A DNA stretch of 64,000 nucleotides from Paucibacter aquatile (GCF_002885975.1 NZ_POSP01000003.1:1364001-1428000), one strand, 5' to 3'. Positions 25,888-35,178 are shown, counted from the stretch's first letter. Numbers and translations: made by a program. The notes: generated from the letters alone by a model not told the origin.

Positions 25888-28209
25888 TCAGATTTTCATT
25901 TCCAGGCGCAGCTGCCAGACCGTGTAACTCCGCCCGCCGCCCTCACTGACGACCTGGCGGGTGTCGGTGGTGGTGGTGCTGCCGGTGGTGTAGTCCAGCG
26001 GTGCCAGATTGCTGGCCGACAGGCGCAGCTGGGTGTCGCGATCGATGCTCCAGAGCGCAAACGCATCCAGCACCACCTTGCGGCTGCTGCGGGCCTCGGT
26101 CAGCAGGTTCTGCTGCACAGTGTTGGCCGGCGTCCAGTTCAGGCCGGCGCCCAGGCTCAGCGGCAGGCTGCGCAGCTTGTAGTCGGCGCCCAGGTTGGCG
26201 GTGGCGCGCGGCTGCGGGTCGAGGCGGTTGTTGGGGCCGGGAATGCCGTCCACGCGCGAGCTGAACAGGCTCAGATTGCTGCGCAGATTGACCGGCCAGG
26301 CGTCTTCGATGAACTCATCGAGCCGGAACTTGGCTTCCAGTTCCACGCCCATGGTCAGTGCCCGGCCGATATTGGTCGGCTTGGTCACCCAGCGCGGCAC
26401 CGAGGCCCAGGACACGGTCTCCAAGGTGGTGACATTGCGCATCAGGTCGGTGATGCGGCGGGCAAAGAAGCTGGCACTGAGGATACCGCCCTTGCTCAGG
26501 TAGTTCTCGTAGGCGATGTCGATGCCGGTGGCCAGCTCGGGGCGCAGCAGGGGGTTGCCGGCCCGGTCGGGATGGTCCACCTCATTGGCGCCGCAGGACT
26601 TGCCGCTCGGGCAGGGGTAGAAGGAATTGATGCTGGGCCGGGCGATCAGGTCCTGCAGATTGGGGCTGCGGTAGCTGCGCGTGAGGCTGGCGCGGATCTG
26701 GTCGCGGCTCTTTTCGTTGAACTTCCAGACGCCGTGCAGCAGCGGCGTCCAGACGCTGGCCCGGTGGCTGACGGCGTAATTGGCCGCCGAGCTGCGCGTG
26801 GCGATCGTCTCGCCGCGCAAGCCGGCGTAGAAAGACCATTGCTTGCCCACGCTCCACTCGTCCTGGGCGTACAAGGCCACGCGCTGGGTCGAGGCCGAAA
26901 GGTCGTCGCCAAAGTCCAGCAGGCCAGGGCAGGCCTCGCCGTCTTGCAGGCAGTTGCGCTCCTGCCGGCGGCGGGTGCCCTCGCCTTCCAGGCCGGCCAC
27001 CAGGCTGTGTTCGTTTTCCAGCTGGCGAGAGAACTTGCCGTTCAAGCTCCAGCTGCGGTCGCGGCTGTCGGTCGTGTCTTGCTGGATGCGGCTGGCGGCG
27101 GGCGTGCCGGTCTTGAACTCCTCGCGCAGGCTGCTCGAATCGCCGCGCCCGGCGCCGGCACCGGCACGCAGCTCCAGGCGGGTTTCCTCGTCGATGCGGT
27201 GGCTCCACTGGGTGTTGAAGCGCAGCATCTCCATGGCATTGCGTGAAGCTGTCTGGCTGCGGTCAAAGGTGTTCAGCGCCGGGGTGCTCTCGCCTTCGCG
27301 CTGCAGCTGGGCCTGGTTCCATCCCTTGCTGCGCATGGCCATCAGAAAAGGCTGGATGGCCAGGGTGTCGCCGCCGTCCAGGCGCCACTGCAGGCGCGAG
27401 GTCAGGTGCAGATGGCGGCGCTGGTCCTCGCTCTGGGTCTCGGTGCGCTGCAGGCTTTGCAGCCCGGTCTTGAGATCACGGCTCAGCGAGCTGGACAGAT
27501 TGTTGTCGCGGTTCTCGCTCTGCTGCACATTGATGCTGAGGTTGTAGGCGCCGCCCTGATCATCGAGCTTGTCGTTGCGGCTCCAGCTCAGGCTGGGGCT
27601 GAAATGGCCGCGCTCCAGGCTCAGGCCCGCGCGCCAGTCGTTCAGGCGCTTTTGCAGCGCCTCGCGCAGCACCACATTGATGGTGCCGGCCACGGCGCGG
27701 GCGCCGAACTCGGCCGTGGGCGCGCGCATCACCTCGATGCGCTCCACCTGCTCGGGCGGCAGTTGGTCGAGCGAAAAGCCCGGCGGCATGCGCTCGCCAT
27801 TGACCAGGATCTGCGTGTAGCCGCCGCCCATGCCGCGCATGCGCACCTCGCCACCGCGGCCGGGGCGGCCGCCGGTGGTGACGCCGGGCAGGCGCTTGAG
27901 GGTTTCGCCCACGCTGCTGTCGCCGAAACGGTCGATCTCCTCGCGGGTGATGATGATCTTGGAGGCCGTCGAAGCGCGCCGCACGGCCTCGTCGCTGGGC
28001 CCACCGCTGACCTCGACGCGCTGCAGCTGCTCATTGCTCTTGGCCGCAGGCGCCACAGGAAGGCGAGGCTTGGCCGGCGCGCTCGCTGCACTGGCCGGCG
28101 CTTCCACACTCTGGGCCAGGGCCATCTGGGTCATGGCCATCAGCGTGACACTCAGCGAGAAGGCGGATGGAGTCGCAAGAAGGCAAGCCAGACGGGGAAC
28201 AGTTTTCAT
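25888..28209 (-). CDS. TonB-dependent outer-membrane receptor
   Basis: A 773-residue TonB-dependent receptor. A signal peptide (SVTLMAMTQMALAQS) leads into an Ala/Pro linker. The plug domain has IIITREEIDRFGDSSVGETLKRLPGVTTGG, GEVRMRGMGGGYTQILVNGERMPPG and VERIEVMRAPTAEFGARAVAGTINVVLRE. The barrel ends in VWQLRLEMKI. Plug features resemble CirA/FepA-like and sugar or peptide receptors; the substrate cannot be given. The start ATG fits the signal peptide. It is downstream of and divergent from nothing closely linked, so it is probably monocistronic. Confidence 0.9.
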   Translation of the reverse strand: MKTVPRLACLLATPSAFSLSVTLMAMTQMALAQSVEAPASAASAPAKPRLPVAPAAKSNEQLQRVEVSGGPSDEAVRRASTASKIIITREEIDRFGDSSVGETLKRLPGVTTGGRPGRGGEVRMRGMGGGYTQILVNGERMPPGFSLDQLPPEQVERIEVMRAPTAEFGARAVAGTINVVLREALQKRLNDWRAGLSLERGHFSPSLSWSRNDKLDDQGGAYNLSINVQQSENRDNNLSSSLSRDLKTGLQSLQRTETQSEDQRRHLHLTSRLQWRLDGGDTLAIQPFLMAMRSKGWNQAQLQREGESTPALNTFDRSQTASRNAMEMLRFNTQWSHRIDEETRLELRAGAGAGRGDSSSLREEFKTGTPAASRIQQDTTDSRDRSWSLNGKFSRQLENEHSLVAGLEGEGTRRRQERNCLQDGEACPGLLDFGDDLSASTQRVALYAQDEWSVGKQWSFYAGLRGETIATRSSAANYAVSHRASVWTPLLHGVWKFNEKSRDQIRASLTRSYRSPNLQDLIARPSINSFYPCPSGKSCGANEVDHPDRAGNPLLRPELATGIDIAYENYLSKGGILSASFFARRITDLMRNVTTLETVSWASVPRWVTKPTNIGRALTMGVELEAKFRLDEFIEDAWPVNLRSNLSLFSSRVDGIPGPNNRLDPQPRATANLGADYKLRSLPLSLGAGLNWTPANTVQQNLLTEARSSRKVVLDAFALWSIDRDTQLRLSASNLAPLDYTTGSTTTTDTRQVVSEGGGRSYTVWQLRLEMKI

Positions 28210-28379
28210 GGTGAGACCGGGTGGCGCTGCGCGCTCAGCGCGCAAGTTTCGAATCGGCGCGAAGCATGGCACAGCCCGACCGAGCCACCCTTCGCGACGG
28301 TCGGCCTTTTAACTTCTTTACCGCCCCGGGGCGAATGCCGCACAAGCCCCCTCCCCCCCTTTCCTCCCCGCCTCTCCTT

Positions 28380-28751
28380 TCAGAAGGTCTCATTCGGGAA
28401 GAAATAGACCTCGGCAATGCGCCCCGCCCGGCAGCGGTAGACCACCATCACCTGCTGCGGCTCGGGGCCGCGGCCGTGCACCCATTCATGGTCGACCACG
28501 GTCTGCCCCATGAGCAAGCGCTCGCGCACCTCGGCCTGCACCTGCGGCTGGGCAAACGGCCCCGTGCGATAGCTCTCGCGAAACGCCGCCAGGCCCAGCG
28601 TGCGCGGCGCTGCGGCCGGCATGCGCCAGACCTGCACGTCCTCGCTGTAGCAAGCGCAGAAGGCGTCCAGATCCTTGGCGTTGTAGGCCTCCAACTGGGC
28701 CTGGGCCAGATCGGCGGGGCTGCGTTCAGGCGTGGTTTCAGGGCTGCTCAT
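28380..28751 (-). CDS. NTF2-like / SnoaL-fold protein
   Basis: A 123-residue protein with the alpha+beta cone fold of the nuclear transport factor 2 superfamily. Typical features are AQAQLEAYNAKDLDAFCACYSEDVQVWRMP near the start, LGLAAFRESYRTGPFA, and the closing VVYRCRAGRIAEVYFFPNETF. Such stand-alone domains may be steroid-isomerase-like enzymes or small-ligand binders. A TTG ten codons upstream is in frame, but the ATG giving MSSPETTPERS is preferred. No operon partner is visible. Confidence 0.82.
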   Translation of the reverse strand: MSSPETTPERSPADLAQAQLEAYNAKDLDAFCACYSEDVQVWRMPAAAPRTLGLAAFRESYRTGPFAQPQVQAEVRERLLMGQTVVDHEWVHGRGPEPQQVMVVYRCRAGRIAEVYFFPNETF

Positions 28752-28799
28752 GGGTTGCGCTCTCAAGCAAGGATCGGTCAATGAATGAATGAACTGAAC

Positions 28800-28834
28800 G
28801 AGGAAACGGGGCCGCAGTGTCCCACGCGGCCCCG
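28800..28834 (-). terminator. Probable terminator of rsgA
   Basis: Arms GGGGCCGC (28808-28815) and GCGGCCCC (28826-28833) flank a 10-nt loop directly after the rsgA stop. The following minus-strand bases GTTTCC are only weakly T-rich. Confidence 0.5.
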
Positions 28835-28842
28835 GTCGAGCT

Positions 28843-29991
28843 TCAACCGCGCTTGAGCTTGGTGGCCATGCGGCTGCTCTGCACCATGGCCTTCCACTGC
28901 GAGAGCTGATGGCGACGGTCCAGCGGGCTTTGCTGATCGCGCTCGGCCTCGCGCTGCAGCTTGTGAAAGCTCTTCACCCGTGCCGCGCTGAGCTGGCCCA
29001 CCACCGCGCAGCCCGGCTCGCCGCTGTGGCTGCAGTTGCGAAAGCGGCAGTGCTGGGCGAGCTCGCTGACATCGTCAAAAGCCGCGCGAACCGCCGCCAC
29101 ATCGGCATCGAGCTGCAAGCTGCGCAGGCCCGGCGTGTCGATGATGCAGGCCCCCGCCACACTGGCGCGCAGGCTGCGCGTCGTGGTGGTGTGGCGGCCG
29201 CGGCTGTCGTCCAGACGCACTGCACCGGTGAGCTGCTGCCGCCCGTCCTCGGCACACAGCGCATTGCTCAGCGTCGACTTGCCCGCGCCGCTGGAGCCCA
29301 GCAGCACCAGGGTCTGGCCGCGGCCCAGCCAAGGGTGCAAGGCGGCGCGGCAAGACTCAGGCTGGCCATCGAGCGCCAACACCTCCAGCACGCTGGTGCC
29401 CAGCTGTCGCCCCAGATGCGCGCGCACCTCGGCCAGCCGGCGCTCCAGATCCGGGCACAGATCGGCCTTGCTGAGCACCAGCAGGGCCGGCAGCTCGGCC
29501 GCATGCGTCAGCACCAGGTAACGGTCCAGTCGAGCGAGCTTGAAATCATGATCCAGGCCCATCACCAGCAAGGCCAGGTCCACGTTGTTGACCAGAGCCT
29601 GGCGAAAGCCCTCGGGGTCGCGCCGGCTCAGGCTGTTGAAGGGCGGCAGCCGCGCCTCGGCCCAGAGCTCGCCCTGGGCGTTCTCGCGCGCCAGCAACCA
29701 GTCGCCGACGGCCAGCTGCTCGCCCTGGGCATGCAGGACCTGGATCAAGCCCGGCAACGCCCGCGCCGCACGCAGGCCGGCCGGCGATTGCAGCCGCGCA
29801 TGGCCGTCTCTTTGCAGCTCGATCAAGCGCCAGGGCTGGGCCGGCGTCGCGCCTGCAGGCAGATCCATGGCTTGCAAGGCCGGCAGGTGGTGTTGCAGTG
29901 AAAAGCCCAGGGCTTGCAGCGCGGGCAATTGAGCGTCGAAAAATTGAGCGTTGAAGAATTGGGAAGCGAAGAAGTCTTCGGAGAGTTCCAT
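28843..29991 (-). CDS. rsgA: Small-ribosomal-subunit biogenesis GTPase RsgA
   Basis: A 382-residue circularly permuted GTPase that helps mature the 30S subunit. It has an N-terminal OB-like region, SKAD (174-177, G4), then the P-loop GSSGAGKST (232-240), HTTTTRSL and DTPGLRSL (G3), in the permuted order. The C-terminal zinc knuckle CRFRNCSHSGEPGCAV is complete. Residues 7-45 are unusual: FFASQFFNAQFFDAQ and two LPALQA units form short repeats not typical of RsgA. The start gives MELSEDFF; the frame is open upstream for 45 codons without family features. Confidence 0.93.
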   Translation of the reverse strand: MELSEDFFASQFFNAQFFDAQLPALQALGFSLQHHLPALQAMDLPAGATPAQPWRLIELQRDGHARLQSPAGLRAARALPGLIQVLHAQGEQLAVGDWLLARENAQGELWAEARLPPFNSLSRRDPEGFRQALVNNVDLALLVMGLDHDFKLARLDRYLVLTHAAELPALLVLSKADLCPDLERRLAEVRAHLGRQLGTSVLEVLALDGQPESCRAALHPWLGRGQTLVLLGSSGAGKSTLSNALCAEDGRQQLTGAVRLDDSRGRHTTTTRSLRASVAGACIIDTPGLRSLQLDADVAAVRAAFDDVSELAQHCRFRNCSHSGEPGCAVVGQLSAARVKSFHKLQREAERDQQSPLDRRHQLSQWKAMVQSSRMATKLKRG

Positions 29992-30292
29992 GATGGGTAT
30001 GCGTTCTCTTGCGAGTGGCGCATGCGCCTGCGTCCCGTGACCGGTTCGCCTGCAAGCCCTGCTCGCAGCGACACACCGGCCCGAACGCAAGCACAGCGCC
30101 GCGGCCCGCGCCCACGCCCCAAGCATGGGTGTGACGGCACAGACCTGTGGACGACAGGTGACTTGTGTGGGAGGGGGGTGAGGCGCGGCGTCGGCGGCGT
30201 GCCGGTACGCTGGCAGCCCGGGCGAACAAGGCCGGGCGTATGGACTCAGAACGTCAACTCAGGGCAGCCGGGCTGTTGAACCCGGCATCACC

Positions 30293-30367
30293 TCAGCGGC
30301 GTGAATGAGCGCAGCGCAGGAGTGCAGCCGACGACCGCTGCGCGATGACAAGATCATTTGCAGCCAT
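30293..30367 (-). CDS. Possible 24-residue small protein or leader peptide
   Basis: The frame encodes MAANDLVIAQRSSAALLRCA and four more residues. It is preceded by a near-ideal ribosome binding site (AAAGGAG, 6 nt before the ATG), which is unusual for a random short frame. A GC hairpin (GCCGGG/CCCGGC, 30267-30286) follows the stop without a T run. It lies 300 nt upstream of rsgA on the same strand, so a leader or an independent small protein are both possible. No homology is recognised. Confidence 0.35.
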   Translation of the reverse strand: MAANDLVIAQRSSAALLRCAHSRR

Positions 30368-30862
30368 GGTGGACTCCTTTGCAGTGATGGGTGGAGGATG
30401 GAGAGCGATGCAGCGAGCGAGCGAGCACTGCTGCCGCGCAGTGTGGCGGCCCCGGGCGCGCAGCGTCAAGTGCCGATCGCCAGATGGCATTCGAGGCCGC
30501 TGGATCTGCGACATGCGCGCCACACATTCCGGCCATCCAAAAGCAAAGGGCCACGCACCCTGAGGTTGTGGCCCTTCTGACTTCCGGACACTCCATGCGG
30601 AGCGACGGTTTCCAACGCGCTGGTGACGGGTTCCAGAACTCTGCCCAATCTGCAGCCGGTTTCTCGCCTTGGATGCCCTGCATTGTGCACGCAATCTGTG
30701 ACAGTGATTTGACGAAAAGCAAAGTCTCTGCACCCCAGATCTCCACGGCATCGCAGCACCCCACTGCCCCCCTGTTTCGCCCGTCCTCTGCTCGGTCGTT
30801 CGGGTCAACAAGTCGTCACATCGCCCACTTAAGCTGCGCCGGCAGCCGCTACCGGCACACCC
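30368..30862. other. Gene-free spacer with one strong hairpin
   Basis: No convincing coding frame is seen. A perfect 9-bp hairpin, AAGGGCCAC (30546-30554) and GTGGCCCTT (30568-30576), is followed on the minus strand by TTTGCTTTTGG and could terminate minus-strand transcription or act as a repeat. The rest, up to the ATG of the EpsA-like gene, should hold that gene's promoter and the start of the minus-strand 24-codon frame. No clear -35/-10 pair was found. Confidence 0.5.
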
Positions 30863-31837
30863 ATGGACGACATGCACACCTTTCCCGACTGCCCACCCGC
30901 TCTGTCCCCCGAACATGCTGCCGCACTCGCCCCTGCGCTGGGCGGCTTTCCCGCAGCGGCACCGGCTGCGCTGGAAGCGCCCGCACGCAGCGATGAACAT
31001 GGCGGTTATCTGAACGGCAAACATGTCGAGGCCATCGTGCGCGCGGCCGAGACCGCGCTCGAGGTGCGCCGCCGCTACCAGTTCTTCGTCTGGACGCAGA
31101 GCAATCTGCAAATCTTGCTGCCGCACCAGCTGCTCAGCTGCGGCGCCTACCAGCGCCAGCGCCGCGAGCTGCACTTTGAGCTTTTCAACAATGTGGCGGT
31201 CGTGCCTGAGCTGCAGCTGGCCCTGAGCGACAACCGAGGCCCACTGTTGCTGCATCTGCAGCAGCGCTGGATCGAGCATCGCTGCAAGCCCCTGCATGTC
31301 GACGTGGTCGAGCTGCTGGAGCCCGAGCTGGAGCCCCTGCGTCTGGCCCTGCTGGCCGGCGGCTACAGCAGCCTCTGGGTGCACGGCATCTCGCGCCCGC
31401 AGCGCCCGGCCGAGGTGGAGAGCTTCTTTGTGCTGGCCCCGTCGGGCAGCCATGCCCTGGTGGAAGGCTTGCCCTTGCAGTCCATGCTGCTGGAGTTGCT
31501 GACCCCCTATCTGCACGGCACCTGGCAGCGCGTGCAAACCGTGGAGCGCGAGATCCACGAGGCGCCGCGCACCGCTGCCGCCCAGGCCCGCCAGACCGGC
31601 GCCTGCGGCATCACCGACCGCGAGCGCGAAATCCTGGGCTGGCTGCGTGAAGGCATGAGCAATCTGCAGATCGGCGTCAAGCTGGGCATCAGCGCGCTGA
31701 CGGTGAAGAACCATGTGCAGAAGATTCTGCGCAAGCTCAATGCCGCCAACCGCGCCCAGGCCGTGGCCCGCGCCATGTCCATGAACCTGCTGGGCCGCTC
31801 GCCCAGCGAGGAAGCCGCTGTCCGCGAGGACGACTGA
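30863..31837 (+). CDS. epsA: LuxR-type regulator, XrtB/PEP-CTERM-associated EpsA family
   Basis: A 324-residue regulator. Residues about 55-240 are the EpsA-type sensory region (YQFFVWTQSNLQILLPHQLLSCGAY is the family signature). Residues about 248-305 form a LuxR/FixJ helix-turn-helix (ITDREREILGWLREGMSNLQIGVKLGISALTVKNHVQKILRKL). EpsA homologues sit beside exopolysaccharide and exosortase genes in PEP-CTERM-producing Betaproteobacteria. None of those genes is in the window, so this one is an orphan or controls distant targets. The N-terminal 50 residues are Ala/Pro-rich and variable. A bidirectional terminator follows. Confidence 0.87.
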   Translation: MDDMHTFPDCPPALSPEHAAALAPALGGFPAAAPAALEAPARSDEHGGYLNGKHVEAIVRAAETALEVRRRYQFFVWTQSNLQILLPHQLLSCGAYQRQRRELHFELFNNVAVVPELQLALSDNRGPLLLHLQQRWIEHRCKPLHVDVVELLEPELEPLRLALLAGGYSSLWVHGISRPQRPAEVESFFVLAPSGSHALVEGLPLQSMLLELLTPYLHGTWQRVQTVEREIHEAPRTAAAQARQTGACGITDREREILGWLREGMSNLQIGVKLGISALTVKNHVQKILRKLNAANRAQAVARAMSMNLLGRSPSEEAAVREDD

Positions 31838-31861
31838 GCCGCGCACTGCAAGAAAGCAAAC

Positions 31862-31894
31862 AAAAAGGGCGTGAACCTCGCTCACGCCCTTTTC
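31862..31894. terminator. Bidirectional terminator between epsA-like and BMP-lipoprotein genes
   Basis: Arms AAAGGGCGTGA (31864-31874) and TCACGCCCTTT (31882-31892) pair perfectly around a 7-nt loop. They are flanked by A on the left and T on the right, so both converging genes are served. Confidence 0.88.
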
Positions 31895-31937
31895 TCGTTT
31901 GGCCGGCAGCACGCAGCCCCGGCCGGCCAAGCGAGGC

Positions 31938-33113
31938 TCACTTGCCGCTCGGCACCTTGCCTTCCACGCCCTTGAGGTAGAAGTTGATGCCGGACAGGAA
32001 TTTGTCGTCGGCCACCTCACCGGCCTTCAGCACTTCCTTGCCGTCCTGGCCGACCAAGGGGCCCTTCCAGATGGTGAAGCTGCCGTCCTTGAGGCCGGCC
32101 TTGATCTTGTCGATCTCGGCGCGGGTTTCGGCGGGCACCTTGTCGGAGATGGAGACCAGGTCGATCGCGCCTTCCTTGACGCCCCACCAGGCATGCTTGC
32201 CCGGGCCGGCCGCCCAGCTGCCATCCAAGGCCTCACGCACAGCGGCGATGTAGTACGGCGCCCAGTTGATGACGGCCGAGCCCAGATGGGCTTTGGGGCC
32301 GTAGGCGGTCATGTCGGAATCCCAGCCGAAGGCCAGCTTGCCGTTCTTCTCGGCCGTCTGCAGCACGGCGCTGGAGTCGGTGTTCTGCATCAGCACGTCG
32401 GCGCCGCCGTTGATCAAGGTCTGGGCGGCTTCAGTCTCCTGCGGTGGGTCGAACCACTTGTTGACCCAGACCACCTTGACCTTGATCTTCGGATTGCCGG
32501 TCTGCGCGCCCAGGGTGAAGCTGTTGATATTGCGGATCACCTCCGGGATGGGGATGGAGCCCACCACGCCGATCACGCCGCTCTTGCTCATCTTGCCGGC
32601 GATCACGCCGGCCATGTAGGCGCCCTCGTAGGTGCGCGAGTCGTAGGTGCGCTGGTTGGCGGCCTGCTTGTAGCCGGTGGCATGCTCGAACTTGACGTTC
32701 GGGGCATCGGCCGCGACCTTGAGCATGGGCTCGCCATAGCCAAAGGTGGTGCCGAAGATCAGTTGGTTGCCCTGGCCCACCATATCGCGGAAGACGCGCT
32801 CGGCATCGGCCGCCTCGGGCACTTTCTCGACAAAGCTGGTCTGCACACGGTCGCCAAACTCTTTCTCCACCGCTTTGCGGGCGTTGTCATGGGCAAAGGT
32901 CCAGCCGCCATCGCCGACCGGGCCGACGTAGGCAAACGCGATCTTCAAAGGCTCGGCCTTGGCGGCGCTGGCCGAGGCCGGTGCCGACGCGGCGGACGGC
33001 GCCGGAGCATCCTCCTTCTTGCCGCAGCCGACCAGGGCGGCGCTGAGCAGCAGGCCCGAGCAGGCCGCCAGTTTCAGGGCATGGCGTTTGGGGAGATCAG
33101 ACGGCGAGGACAT
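31938..33113 (-). CDS. BMP-family ABC transporter substrate-binding lipoprotein
   Basis: A 391-residue lipoprotein of the basic-membrane-protein (BMP/PnrA/Med) family, which binds nucleosides or purine bases. The lipobox LVGC places the lipid at Cys30. Family segments include IAFAYVGPVGDGGWTFAHDNARKA, RTYEGAYMAGVIAGKMSKSGVIGVVGSIPIPEVIRNINSFTLGAQ, and DVLMQNTDSSAVLQTAEKNGKLAFGWDSDM. ATG is preceded by AAGGAG at ideal distance. The two permeases, the ATPase and guanine deaminase follow on the same strand in transport-first order, so purine or nucleoside import is strongly suggested. Confidence 0.93.
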   Translation of the reverse strand: MSSPSDLPKRHALKLAACSGLLLSAALVGCGKKEDAPAPSAASAPASASAAKAEPLKIAFAYVGPVGDGGWTFAHDNARKAVEKEFGDRVQTSFVEKVPEAADAERVFRDMVGQGNQLIFGTTFGYGEPMLKVAADAPNVKFEHATGYKQAANQRTYDSRTYEGAYMAGVIAGKMSKSGVIGVVGSIPIPEVIRNINSFTLGAQTGNPKIKVKVVWVNKWFDPPQETEAAQTLINGGADVLMQNTDSSAVLQTAEKNGKLAFGWDSDMTAYGPKAHLGSAVINWAPYYIAAVREALDGSWAAGPGKHAWWGVKEGAIDLVSISDKVPAETRAEIDKIKAGLKDGSFTIWKGPLVGQDGKEVLKAGEVADDKFLSGINFYLKGVEGKVPSGK

Positions 33114-33170
33114 GGTGCGCACTCCTTGTGATGAAGCTTCGAAAGAGAGAGGGGGTCAGGAACCGGGGGA

Positions 33171-34091
33171 TCAGGAACCTGGGAAAAACGGCTTGCCCAA
33201 GGCAGCCGGCATATTGGCACGAATGAAACCGGGTTTGCTGGAGATCAGCACCAGCACGGCGATCGTGCTGAGGTAGGGCAGCATGCTCAGGAACTGGCTG
33301 GCGATCTGCACGCCCTGCCCTTGCAGATGGAACTGCAGCATGGTGACAAAGCCGAACAGATAGGCACCAGCCAGCACACGCGCCGGGCGCCAGGTGGCAA
33401 AAGTCGTCAGGGCCAGGGCGATCCAGCCCTTGCCGGCCGTCATGCCCTCCACCCACAGCGGCGTGTAGACCACCGAGAGAAAAGCGCCCGCCAGGCCACA
33501 CAGCGCCCCACCGGCCACCACCGCCGCCAGGCGGATGCGTCGCACGGGATAACCGAGCGCATGCGCGGACTCGGGCGACTCGCCCACCGCGCGCAGCACC
33601 AGGCCGGCGCGCGAGCGATACAGGAACCAGGCCAGGAACAGCGTCAAGGCCATGGCCGCATAGACCAGCGGATGCTGCTTGAACAAGGCCGGGCCGATGA
33701 AGGGGATGTCGGCCAGGACCGGGATCTCGAAACTCGGCCGCGGGCCCAGCTTTTCCTGCGTGTAGCGCAGGCCGACAAAGGCCGAGAAGCCGCTGCCGAA
33801 CAGGCTCAGCGCCAGGCCGGCCGCGTACTGGTTGGTGTTGAGCCAGATCACCAGCAGCCCGAACAAGGCCGCCAGCAGGCCGCCCGCGCCCATGCCGGCG
33901 GCAAAGGCCAGCACATCGCTGCCGCTGTGCACGGCGGTGGCATAGCCGGCGATGGCCGCCACCAGCATCAGGCCTTCGGCCCCGAGGTTGACGATGCCGG
34001 CCCGTTCGTTGATGAGCAGGCCCAGGGCCGCCAGGGCCAGCAAGGTGCCGGCGTTCAGCGAGGCGGCGATCAGAAGCGCAATGGCGTCCAT
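33171..34091 (-). CDS. ABC transporter permease, purine/nucleoside type (YufQ-like)
   Basis: A 306-residue membrane protein of the BPD_transp_2 family with about nine helices (SLNAGTLLALAALGLLINERAGIVNLGAEGLMLVAAIAGY is the conserved EAA-like region). It pairs with the permease encoded 7 nt upstream to form the channel of the BMP-type importer. GAGG before the ATG is a good ribosome binding site. The order ATPase, permease 1, permease 2, binding protein matches the YufNOPQ/NupABC layout. Confidence 0.9.
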   Translation of the reverse strand: MDAIALLIAASLNAGTLLALAALGLLINERAGIVNLGAEGLMLVAAIAGYATAVHSGSDVLAFAAGMGAGGLLAALFGLLVIWLNTNQYAAGLALSLFGSGFSAFVGLRYTQEKLGPRPSFEIPVLADIPFIGPALFKQHPLVYAAMALTLFLAWFLYRSRAGLVLRAVGESPESAHALGYPVRRIRLAAVVAGGALCGLAGAFLSVVYTPLWVEGMTAGKGWIALALTTFATWRPARVLAGAYLFGFVTMLQFHLQGQGVQIASQFLSMLPYLSTIAVLVLISSKPGFIRANMPAALGKPFFPGS

Positions 34092-34098
34092 GGCAGCC

Positions 34099-35178
34099 TC
34101 AAACGCGAGCCGCACCCGAGGCCGGGCGGCGCAGGCGGATGCGGTGGTGGATCAAGGTGTCGCAGGCCAGCAGCGAAAACAGCAGCAGGCCCTGGAACAC
34201 CCCGGTGATGGACTTGGGCAGGCCCAGGCGCGACTGCGCCAGCTCTCCGCCGATGTAGAACATGCTCATCAAGAGGCCCGAGAACACGATGCCCGCCGGA
34301 TGCAGGCGGCCAACAAAGGCGACGATGATGGCGGCGAATCCGTAGCCCGCCGGCACATACGGCGTCAGCTGGCCCAGCGGCCCGGCCACCTCCAGCGCGC
34401 CAGCCAGACCGGCCATAGCGCCCGAGAGCAGCAAGGCCGTCCAGAGCGCGCGGCTGGACGAAAAGCCGGCATAGCGTGCCGCCGCCGGCGCCATGCCGCC
34501 CACCTGCAGGGCAAAGCCGGCGTAGGTGCGGAACAGCAGCAGCCAGAAGGCCAGCACCGAGCCGGTCGCGATCAGCACACCGATGTTCAGGCGCGAGCCC
34601 TCCATCAGGCGCGGGATCTTGGTCACGGCCAGAAAGCTGATGCTTTGTGGGAAGTTGTAGCCGCCCGGGTCTTTCCAGGGCCCGTAGACCAGATAGCCGA
34701 GCAGCAGATCGGCCACATAGACCAGCATCAGGCTGACCAGAATCTCATTGGCATGAAAGCGCGCGCGCAGCAGCGCCGTGATGCCGGCCCAGGCCATGCC
34801 GCCGGCCACGCCCGCGGCCAGGATGGCCAGCACGATCCACCGGCTGCTGTCCGGCCCGGCCTGCATGGCCACCCAGCCGCCGGCCAGGGCGCCGATGATG
34901 AACTGGCCCTCGGCGCCGATGTTCCAGACATTGGAACGGAAGCACACCGCCAGGCCCAGGGCGATCAGCACCAGGGGCGTGGCCTTGAGGCCCAGCTCGC
35001 TCCAGGCATAGGCCGAGCGAATCGGCTCCCAGAAGAACATCTGCAGGCCACGCAGCGGGTCCTTGCCCAGCAGCAAAAAGAGGCCGACGCCGAGCAGCAC
35101 CGTCAGGCCCAGGGCCAGCAGCGGTGAAGCCAGGGACATCAGCTTGGAAGGCTGGGGGCGGGCCTCAAGCCGGAACAT
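34099..35178 (-). CDS. ABC transporter permease, purine/nucleoside type (YufP-like)
   Basis: A 359-residue membrane protein, the larger of the two permeases. Conserved regions are LGLAVCFRSNVWNIGAEGQFIIGALAGGWVAM and GYGFAAIIVAFVGRLHPAGIVFSGLLMSMFYIGGELAQ. The start was set at the ATG preceded by GGAGGAGG; an in-frame GTG two codons earlier overlaps the ribosome binding site. It overlaps the end of the ATPase gene by 14 nt, so the two are translationally coupled. Confidence 0.9.
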   Translation of the reverse strand: MFRLEARPQPSKLMSLASPLLALGLTVLLGVGLFLLLGKDPLRGLQMFFWEPIRSAYAWSELGLKATPLVLIALGLAVCFRSNVWNIGAEGQFIIGALAGGWVAMQAGPDSSRWIVLAILAAGVAGGMAWAGITALLRARFHANEILVSLMLVYVADLLLGYLVYGPWKDPGGYNFPQSISFLAVTKIPRLMEGSRLNIGVLIATGSVLAFWLLLFRTYAGFALQVGGMAPAAARYAGFSSSRALWTALLLSGAMAGLAGALEVAGPLGQLTPYVPAGYGFAAIIVAFVGRLHPAGIVFSGLLMSMFYIGGELAQSRLGLPKSITGVFQGLLLFSLLACDTLIHHRIRLRRPASGAARV

